Positions 55,911 to 64,000 of a stretch of 64,000 bases of DNA are shown piece by piece. The notes under the pieces are model-generated. The model saw nothing but the letters and a program-made list of their open reading frames with translations. It was not told the origin of the DNA and searched no databases. Source of the stretch: Aphrocallistes beatrix (taxonomy: Eukaryota; Porifera; Hexactinellida; Sceptrulophora; Aphrocallistidae); NCBI GenBank assembly GCA_963281255.1, contig OY725495.1, forward strand, positions 868,001 through 932,000, in the 5' to 3' direction. How positions within the stretch are numbered: the stretch's first letter is position 1; each line of letters starts with the position of its first letter. The translations under genes were made by a program, and so were the position numbers.

Positions 55911-56392
55911 ACAAGCGCGCTTCGCTTGATTGCGCTGCGCGGCTGGCGGACACTTTGTGTCCGCCAGAGGCTCCCTTCGGTCGCCTGGGGTCACATTGGT
56001 TAATTATGAGGGAGAGAGCATCTCTAAATATGTCTGAAAATCGATATCACTCGAAAAATCACCAAATTTTTAATTTTTTAAATTTTTGATGAGTAATGAT
56101 GACGTCATAGCGAAGTGATGAGTAATCATTTTTGATGATTGTTGTATCATATGTGAGACGTACTAGTATACAGATCCTATTAAAATTTCAGCCTTCTATC
56201 TCCTATAATGGCTGAGTTATGTCCGAATAACTGTGTTGCTTAACTTTTAAAAATGTTACAATGACGTCATAATTCCATGATGAGTCGACATTTTGCTCTG
56301 AGCTCAGAACTTACTGGAGCCATAGCCAAAAGACTCCCACATGCCAAAAATTAGCTTTCTGTGCCCGCCAGTTTCTTCAATCAATTCGTTAC

Positions 56393-56432
<40 letters not shown>
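55911..56432 (-). mobile_element. Hairpin/(TA)n element, head-to-tail unit 1
   Basis: ACAAGCGCGCTTCGCTTGAT to (TA)n. Its TC-type end is missing; the next copy's hairpin end starts directly at the TA tract. Confidence 0.8.
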
Positions 56433-56434
<2 letters not shown>

Positions 56435-56970
56435 GCTTGCTTGCGCTGCGCGGCTGGCGGACACTTTGTGTCGCCAGAGGCTCCCTTCGGTCGCCTGAAG
56501 GTGACATTGGTTAATTATAAGGGAGATATCATCTTTAAATATGTCCATCTTAGTTTTAAAATCGATATATCACTCAAAAATCACCAAATTTGTCAATTTT
56601 AAAATTCTTGATGAGTAATGATGACGTCATAACAAAGTGATGAGTCATCATTTTTTGATGATAGTTGCATCATATGTGAGGCGTGTTAGTATACAGATTC
56701 TATTAAAATTTCAGCCCTCTATCTCCTATAATGGCTGAGTTATGCTCGAATAACTGTGTTGCTTAACTTTTAAAAATGTGACAATGACGTCATAATTCCA
56801 TGATGAGTCGACATTTTGCTCTGAGCTCAGAACTTACTGGAGCCATAGCCAAAATACTCCCACATGCCAAAAATTAGCTTTCTATGACCGGCAGTTTCTT
56901 CAATCAATTCGTTACAGATATATATATATATATATACACATACACAATAATCGAGTTTTAATAGTAAGGA
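56433..56970 (-). mobile_element. Hairpin/(TA)n element, head-to-tail unit 2
   Basis: From TTCGCTTGCTTGCGCTGCGC to GTTTTAATAGTAAGGA. The end abuts unit 3 with no spacer (AGTAAGGA, then CAAGCGCGCTTC). It carries two TGACGTCA and one TGAGTCA. Confidence 0.85.
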
Positions 56971-58061
56971 CAAGCGCGCTTCGCGGCTGGCGGACACTTC
57001 GTGTCCGCCGGAGGCTCCCTTCGGTCGCCTGGAGTCACATTGGTTAATTATAAGGGAGATAACATCTCTAAATATGTCTGTTCTACTGTGCTAATCGATA
57101 TCACTCGAAAAATCACCAAATTTGTCAATTTTAAAATTTTTGATGCGTAATGATGACGTCATAACAAAGTGATGAGTCATCATTTTTTGATGAAAGTCGC
57201 ATCATATGTGAGGTATGTTAGTATACAGATTCTATTAAAATTTCAGCCTTCTATCTCCTATAATGGCTGAGTTATGCCCGAATAACTGTGTTGCTTAACT
57301 TTTAAAAATGTGACAATGACGTCATAATTCCATGATGAGTCGACATTTTGCTCTGAACTCAGAACTTACTGGAGCCATAGCCAAAAGACTCCCACATGCC
57401 AAAAATCAGCCTTCTGCGCCCGGCAGTTTCTTCAATCAATTCGTTACAGATATATATATATATATATACAGGGTGTAACAAAAGTCTTGGCCGGTTGTGA
57501 ATCTAATTAGTATTCATTCTTTACGAGTACCTCCTATCATAGTATCTAGAGTACTACTGCACCACAATTAGTTACTAGATAGATATGCAATTTAAATGGT
57601 AGGCTGATTTTAACTAGATCACACCTCTTTAGTACTTTCGGGTTTATTTTTCTGAACATCACTTTTCCTGATAAGATTAATGTCGGCGATCTTGGAATTG
57701 AAGTCCGCTGTAAAAAAATTTGAATGGTAGAAGGAGGCCTAACACGAAAAGGAACTGCTGAAAGGCTTCAGCAAGGTTTATTCGAGTTTGGAACAAAGGA
57801 TTTTAACCGAGATCTCTGGGGAATTTTGTATGAACGATTGGATGAAATGAGGATCGGAGATATATTTTCTAACCGTAAAAAGGTATGGACGGAGGTCCAA
57901 CCTACCCTGCTTGAAAACATGGTTGCTAATTTTTCCCTAATAGGGTAAAATTAGTCGTAGAAAATAGTGGATATTTTGTTATTTAGTAATTCGAGACAAT
58001 ACAAACAAAAAATATTATAGTTTTATGCTATAATACAACCGGCCAAGACTTTTGTTACACC

Positions 58062-58102
<41 letters not shown>

Positions 58103-58130
58103 CACAATAATCGAGTTTTAATAGTAAGGA
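56971..58130 (-). mobile_element. Hairpin/(TA)n element, head-to-tail unit 3 with nested MITE
   Basis: CAAGCGCGCTTCGCGGCTGG to GTTTTAATAGTAAGGA, its (TA)n tract split by the 596-bp MITE at 57469-58064. Confidence 0.85.
57469..58064. mobile_element. 596-bp Tc1/mariner-like MITE inside a (TA)n tract
   Basis: CAGGGTGTAACAAAAGTCTT at both ends, inverted, within TA repeats. A 74-codon open frame at 57724-57948 is not a transposase I recognise; it may be a remnant or chance. Confidence 0.85.
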
Positions 58131-58188
58131 TATATATATATATATATAAATAAATAAATATACATTAATCGAGTTTTAATAGTAAGGA
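58131..58188 (-). repeat. Solo TC-end fragment of the hairpin/(TA)n family
   Basis: (TA)n, AAATAAATAAATATACATTA and AGTTTTAATAGTAAGGA only. This variant of the end matches 37799-37846. It ends 45 bp from the stop codon of the 7TM gene. Confidence 0.75.
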
Positions 58189-58233
58189 TTGTATAGCTAC
58201 ACTTCTTTCCCTGTTCAATGAGCTTCAATCTAC

Positions 58234-59388
58234 TCAATTGGAGAGCAGAGACTGGTGAAGGGTAGGCGTAAACCTGGTACATGATCTGTAGAGTCGAGAC
58301 TTCATTTTTATCCAAAGGATTTCCCCGCAAACAAAGACACTTGCCAATACGTATTCTACAGTAATCAATACTGATCCGGTTAATACTAGGAATGATACGA
58401 AATATGAAAAAACTTCATTCGTGAGGTTTAGAGCATCAATCTGCTTCTGTGTGTTCAGAAGAGGCTTGAAGTAGGTGGTTCCATATAAATAGTTGAACAG
58501 GCAAGGACCATTGTAAATAGCTGCTGCGATTAAGAACAAGTATTGTGTTAGCATTTCAGCGATGAAAAAGGAAGCATAGACGATACTCATACAACTTGTG
58601 ATAATCACAAACTGTTGGCAACTGGTGACAGACCTTCTGACAATCATTTCGCTCCTACCTCTGACTCTATACTCAATGCTTCTCCATCGCAGACATTTGT
58701 AAAAGGTCCTATTACAGCTTAACCAGATGATGAAGTAGACAAACACTATAACTGGTTCAACTAACTTCTCAAAGATCATTAGTTGAGGAACTGATCCTGA
58801 TATTGCAAGGAATATGCTGATTAACAATGTTATTATGAGGAAACGTTTGATCCATTTGAAAGGGTCAGTGTTGATTTCATGATATGCAATTTGTAGATAT
58901 TTCACAAGGCAGATTCCGAAAGCAAAAGAAAATATTAGACCAACTTGTGCAATCGAAATTAGAGCAGAAAATATAGGATTTGCCAAAGACAGTTTTAAAT
59001 CAAGCGTTTGAAGATGGAACTCATTGTTGCAGTCAGGAATTGAACCATTTGAAAGATAGCTATTGTTCAGAAGTGAATTTGGTATAGCTACAATCCCTGC
59101 TCCTAGTCCGTATATAAAGACTGTGACAAACTCTGCGGCATTAATTATAAGTAAGAAAATGTTCGTTACCATATCTACTTTGTGATTACGTGCTGCCTCT
59201 TGGATATTCCCGAATGGATCATTCCTTGCATTCTTCAAGCAATATCGATATATCCTGACATGATAAATAATATTTTTGATGAAGTACATATTCCAGATAG
59301 TCGACAGTAATCCTCCAATTAATATGACAGGAAACAACCCTATCATTTGAGAATATTTGATGTAATATAACACGTTATTATTGATCAT
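58234..59388 (-). CDS. Orphan seven-pass membrane protein
   Basis: Single exon, 384 aa, ATG at 59388. Seven hydrophobic segments: about 14-35, 70-98, 130-158, 172-192, 205-225, 262-293 and 338-368. After span 2 comes a loop with NNSYLSNGS, a likely N-glycosylation region, and CNNEF. Loops near 45-65 and 240-255 are basic (e.g. RWRSIEYRVRGRSEM), fitting the cytosolic side. The short polar tail ends RFTPTLHQSLLSN. There is no DRY, NPxxY or other motif tying it to a known GPCR class, and I do not recognise the family. Two fragments downstream on the same strand (60026-60160 and 61610-61792) are clear relatives, so it belongs to a tandem family. A chemosensory or other receptor role is possible, but a transporter cannot be ruled out. 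Confidence 0.8.
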   Translation of the reverse strand: MINNNVLYYIKYSQMIGLFPVILIGGLLSTIWNMYFIKNIIYHVRIYRYCLKNARNDPFGNIQEAARNHKVDMVTNIFLLIINAAEFVTVFIYGLGAGIVAIPNSLLNNSYLSNGSIPDCNNEFHLQTLDLKLSLANPIFSALISIAQVGLIFSFAFGICLVKYLQIAYHEINTDPFKWIKRFLIITLLISIFLAISGSVPQLMIFEKLVEPVIVFVYFIIWLSCNRTFYKCLRWRSIEYRVRGRSEMIVRRSVTSCQQFVIITSCMSIVYASFFIAEMLTQYLFLIAAAIYNGPCLFNYLYGTTYFKPLLNTQKQIDALNLTNEVFSYFVSFLVLTGSVLITVEYVLASVFVCGEILWIKMKSRLYRSCTRFTPTLHQSLLSN

Positions 59389-59444
59389 ATTGACTTAATG
59401 AAAAAATTGGAATAAATGAGTTGATCGAATAGCATGGTCTAATG

Positions 59445-59452
59445 TATTTATA
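59445..59452 (-). promoter_or_regulatory. TATA box of the 7TM gene
   Basis: TATAAATA on the minus strand, 56 bp upstream of the ATG, almost the same spacing as in the LRRK-like gene. Confidence 0.5.
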
Positions 59453-60025
59453 GATCTACAAAAGCTAATTTCTTGGGTAATTTGACCCTTTCTATGCTGA
59501 TATAATGTACATTTGTAATAGGTAGGTATTTGTACTTTATAAGGAAATTAAATCATTTTCAATGTAATGTGGTATGAATCCCATATGATATGCCTAGCAT
59601 CCATGAATTTTCCCTTCTACTAATATTTTATCAAAAACGAAGATGACTTATACAATAATGGTGGGTAGTTTTTTGGAAACCATTGTACTTTTTATGAGAT
59701 ATGCTATGCACTTGCAAAGCATTCGTCTATTGTAAGCACATAGTGTAGACACAATGCTTTTCAACAGTGTATATCTCTGTTCGCATGCAATGCTTTACTT
59801 TTTAGTACAGATCCTGTAAGGAGATGCCTTAATGGCATGGACGATATGCCTCATTTTCTTAACTAACAAAGGGATTAAACATGATTATTAATCAAGAGGT
59901 CTAATAATGTCAACAGTTGTAAAATCATATGTCTCGAACTTTTGTAAGTATACACAAAGCATGCTGCCAATTAAGTGTAAAACGAACATATTATGCATAA
60001 GTATGATACTAAAAATAATATCTTC
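59453..60025. other. Upstream flank of the 7TM gene
   Basis: TTTTCTTAACTAACAAAGGG at about 59855-59880 recurs at 61559 (TTTTCTTAACTAAAAAGGGA), next to the other paralogue fragment, which marks the tandem duplication unit. No gene here. Confidence 0.45.
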
Positions 60026-60160
60026 CTACCTCTTCCTTCCTATTAATCCTGCTTGGAGGCCAGTTGATCTAAGCCTTGGTGTGAACCTAGTACTGACTTG
60101 GCAGAAACGAGTTTTCAGTTTCCTCTCAAAACTGTAGACAATCGCTACAGTCGATCCAGG
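60026..60160 (-). pseudogene. C-terminal fragment of a 7TM paralogue
   Basis: The minus-strand frame reads KLKTRFCQVSTRFTPRLRS, matching KMKSRLYRSCTRFTPTLHQS at the end of the 384-aa protein. The membrane part is missing upstream. Confidence 0.65.
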
Positions 60161-60302
60161 ACATTTAATCAACATTTGATCCAGAATTTGCCCATCCCTT
60201 TTGCACTTCAATGCCAATAAAGGATTAAGTTGTGTTTGAAAAGAGGTAAAAAGAGTAATTATTGAAGAGATCTTGTCTCTTATGATCTGCTCTTAGTATA
60301 TC

Positions 60303-61084
60303 TTATATATTAAAACGCTAGGATTTTTTTTGTTTTTTTGATTTTTTGATTTTCTGAATTGATTGAAGAATTGGCAAGTCGTAGATATACGAAAATTGGC
60401 AAGCAGGTGTCAAATGATGAATCTATGATTAAGTTCGAAGATCTAAGCGAAATTTTTACACCTCTGCAAAAAAAATGGGAAACAATTTTTCACACCTTTT
60501 CTATACAATACTATGTACGGCTTCACTCACAATAGAAATCATTGTACGATACTATTGTAGGCTGTCATTGTTATTAATACTTCAAAGCAATGACTTATAT
60601 AGATGTCTCAATTATATTATAGTGTATAGCAATAGAAAAGGTTTTGTGTATATTTTCACACCTTTATATATGTACATATTTTAACACCATTTGACGAATT
60701 TTAAAAATATGCTAGAGACTAGCTTCAAACGGTTGACATGGGGTTTTTAGGAGTGTAGATTTCGAATATCATATTTTCACATCGATATGATAATTTATTT
60801 GTTGACTTTTATTTACAATAGATACATAAAGTAAATAAATTACAAACATAGCTAGAGACTGGCTTCTAACGGTTGAAATGAGGTTTTTAGGAGTGTATAT
60901 TTTGACTATTATATTTTCGGATCTCTATGAGAAATTATTTGTTAACTTTTGTTTACAATATTTATATAAAGTGAACAAATTCCCAAATTAGGCTAGATTG
61001 TGTAACTCCAGGCGTCCGCAGGGTGACTTTGTGGACACTTTGTGTCCGCAAGCCGCGCAGCACAAGCAAGCGTAGCGCGCTTGT
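60303..61084 (+). mobile_element. Second-type hairpin element with two tandem units
   Basis: ATATATTAAAACGCTAGGAT to GCGCGCTTGT. Two direct copies about 139 bp apart (near 60712 and 60851) of the CGGTTGACATGGGG-type unit. It lies between the two fragments of the dead 7TM paralogue. Confidence 0.75.
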
Positions 61085-61609
61085 GTATATTAGTTCCGTA
61101 TAAACTTGAACATGGTCTAGCACTCACCATTTTCAAGCATAAAGTATTTATATTTTGTCAAAACAATTTCCAAACATGTATTTACAATATTCATATATCA
61201 CGTTCCAAGTCAATTCCTGGAGCTGCAATATCGGTCTGTCGGTCGAACAATGATGATGTACAGCGGATTGTTCAACCACATGTACACAATCAGAGTTCGA
61301 ATCAAATGATGAAATTAGATTCAAATCCATAATAGGCTCCCTCATACTCTGGGATGGAGCAGAGAGAGAGAGGAAGAGCCTAGAAGTTTAGGAATTTCAA
61401 AAAGTCGGAGGTGATTATAATATTGAGTTAAACAATCATAGGCAAAATATTGATTTGTGAAGTATAAACAACTTCTGCAATGATTGTGATCATTACTGAA
61501 GTTAACAATCAGTAACTGTTTGTAAAATATCTCAATTCTAACACTTACTATAGTCATTTTCTTAACTAAAAAGGGATTAAACATGAATATTGATCGTTAT
61601 CTATAAAAA
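61085..61609. other. Non-coding between 7TM fragments
   Basis: No supported gene. The CCTGGAGCTGCAATATCGGT stretch near 61211 resembles 35090 and 62700, a short dispersed repeat. Confidence 0.35.
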
Positions 61610-61792
61610 ATCTAGACAAGATGGGATCAGTTTTATCTTTTTTCAAACAATTTCGATATATTTTAACCAAATGAACTAGCCTCTTTGTGAAGAATACATT
61701 CCAGATAGTGGAAAGTATGATAACACGTCGCCTGGATAGATTTATATCATTTGAAGAGCTTTGATGAAATATAACATGTTATGATTGGCCAT
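61610..61792 (-). pseudogene. N-terminal fragment of a 7TM paralogue
   Basis: Minus-strand ATG at 61792 reads MANHNMLYFIKALQMI, then TAA. In another frame it continues TIWNVFFTKRLVHLVKIYRN to about 61610. This matches the start of the 384-aa gene (NNNVLYYIKYSQMI, then STIWNMYFIKNIIYHVRIYR). A stop codon and a frameshift show it is dead. Confidence 0.8.
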
Positions 61793-61860
61793 TTCAAATG
61801 CTTGATTGATTTTAAATGTTGGAAATAACGCTCCGTTGAAATGTCCGGATAGAGTTTACA

Positions 61861-62170
61861 GTCAGGGCCGCTTTAATGAACACGCAGGGGATCACACGAG
61901 TTTATGTTCATAATAGAAGAACTTCATATTAGGCAAACCTTCCTCAGTTCTCTTACTGTGAATTAGTTTTAAATGATGTTCATATTAGGCGGAAAACGAA
62001 ATTTACTTGTACAATACTAGTGGTGAGTAATTGCTTTTCGTAAACCAATACACTTTATGAGATACAAGCGTGCTCCGCTTGCTTGCGCTGCACGGCTTGC
62101 AGACACTGGGTGCCCGCAGAATCTCATAGCGGGTCTCCTTGCGGGATACCAAAGGGATATCAAAGGTCGA
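61861..62170. repeat. MITE half copy and hairpin-end fragment
   Basis: 61861 starts CAGTCAGGGCCGCTTTAATG, the left end of the MITE family at 27080-27259; its right end is not seen. 62062-62120 is a worn hairpin end (ACAAGCGTGCTCCGCTTGCT). Confidence 0.55.
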
Positions 62171-62832
62171 TTGCTTTTCTAATTCTATACTAGAAAAATG
62201 TCATTTATCTACGGTTAATCATGAATTCAAAACTGGAACTGGAGAAGAAAAATTACGTTAAAGATAAAAGGAATTTGCTTAATATTAAGCTAAAAATCCT
62301 GAATGTGATGAAAATTTGAATGCACAAAGTTCACATCACCAAAAATTATTATATTTGAATGACTCAACCAATTTCAGTCCAGAACGTTAACGGCAATCGA
62401 AGGATGGGTTATGAACTATGAATTTCAATCACAAATAGTCCCTTGGATTGAATGCATTGTAAATGTAAGTTACTACTGTTTATTGATCCCAATGTATTTG
62501 TATTATAAAATAATCGAATTTCATTGGTTAGCACAATTTGTCACCTATCTCAGCGAGGTGTGAAGATTTTGCCTAATTAGATATCCGAACCCCCCTTGTA
62601 AACTCATTATTATTTACCTGTGCCGAATTTCACATTTCTAACACCTCCCAGTTCCTCAATCAACTCTGTACAAACAAACAAAAATGTCGGTCGACAGACC
62701 GATAGTGCAGCCCCATTAAGTGGTGACTCGTAGGGCATTTATAACATACATCCTTAATTGAGTTTTAAACAATTTTTTGGCTGTAGACCCCCATTTTTTT
62801 ATATTCTATGGACCTCCTACGCGTATTAACTA
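62171..62832. other. Non-coding, nothing recognised
   Basis: AT-rich stretch without a supported feature, apart from a GGTCGACAGACCGATAGTGC repeat near 62687 related to 35110. Confidence 0.35.
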
Positions 62833-63060
62833 TAACAAACGCGCTTCGCTTGCTTGTGCTGCGCGGATGGCGGAAACAAAGTGGCCGCCTAAGCTCATTG
62901 ATTAATTATAAAATATATAACATCTCTAAGTACGCCTGTCTTACTGTTATAATCGATATCACTCGAAAAATCACTAAATTTGTCAATTTTTAAATTTTTG
63001 ATGGTGACATCACCAACAGAGTGATGAGTCATCATTTTTTAAGAATCATATTTGAGATAT
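62833..63060 (-). mobile_element. Truncated hairpin/(TA)n element
   Basis: AACGCGCTTCGCTTGCTTGT, hairpin block, TATAATCGATATCACTCGAA and GAGTGATGAGTCATCATTTT; the TC end is missing. Confidence 0.7.
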
Positions 63061-63089
63061 ATTAATATCATAGATTACTTAATACTATG

Positions 63090-63219
63090 GAGTCTGGACT
63101 GTCGACTCTCCTACTCGGGTCTTTAAACTCGGGTCCATTGTGTATTATTGACATCTCGTAATCCACTCAAGTTAGACATGGGAAATGTATTACTGCTAAA
63201 TAGGAAGTCATATTTTTCG
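63090..63219. repeat. Left-end copy of the 42221-42868 foldback family
   Basis: GGTCCATTGTGTATTATTGA and AAATAGGAAGTCATATTTTT match 42260-42340. It runs directly into the zinc-finger pseudogene. Confidence 0.65.
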
Positions 63220-63905
<686 letters not shown>

Positions 63906-64000
63906 ATTATTACGAACACAGATAATACAAACATATATTTTATCCCCTACGGAGGGAAATGAATGGAAATCACTCCGTTTTAAACGAATTCCTGCTAATA

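Noticed and set aside
57724..57948. 74-codon frame in a MITE as a transposase remnant
   Set aside because: No DDE or helix-turn-helix pattern can be seen, and the element is short with unrelated content.

Overview
The window is AT-rich nuclear DNA from an animal. GT-AG introns, class C receptor exons, an ankyrin/LRR/Roc-COR/kinase/WD40 protein, C2H2 zinc-finger arrays and very many short DNA transposons all point to Metazoa. The gene content would fit an early-branching animal such as a sponge, but nothing here fixes the species.

Layout. 1-4.7 kb holds a decayed zinc-finger relic and several palindromic (foldback) elements. 4.7-7.7 kb carries a two-exon ARL14EP-like gene. 8.2-24.1 kb carries one complete nine-exon LRRK-like gene (2591 aa by my exon joins) whose kinase domain has lost the catalytic residues; its introns hold a 12-bp satellite, hAT, pogo-like and Tc1/mariner-like MITEs. 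24.5-31 kb and 32.7-38.3 kb are mostly transposon remnants: a repeat family with stacked GC hairpins at one end and a (TA)n tract at the other, several TA-flanked MITEs, a hAT transposase fragment and a THAP-like relic. 31-42 kb and 50.7-52 kb hold members of a local C2H2 zinc-finger family that share an acidic N-terminal motif; one copy is split by a transposon and another at 63.2-63.9 kb is a pseudogene carrying a 100-bp TTAA MITE. 43.4-48.3 kb (minus strand) is a complete eight-exon GABA-B-receptor-like class C GPCR. 58.2-61.8 kb (minus strand) holds a single-exon orphan seven-pass membrane protein and fragments of a dead paralogue.

The genes do not form an operon or an obvious pathway. 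The main themes are sensing and signalling genes (LRRK-like, class C GPCR, orphan 7TM), a locally expanding zinc-finger family, and a very dense load of small DNA transposons whose insertion events can in several cases be dated against an empty copy of the same sequence elsewhere in the window. I do not see a clearly new biological system. The best candidates for a second look are the kinase-dead LRRK-like protein, the hairpin/(TA)n repeat family that spreads CRE and AP-1-like sites, the 12-bp satellite, and the zinc-finger family with its acidic module. No tRNA, rRNA or CRISPR was seen.
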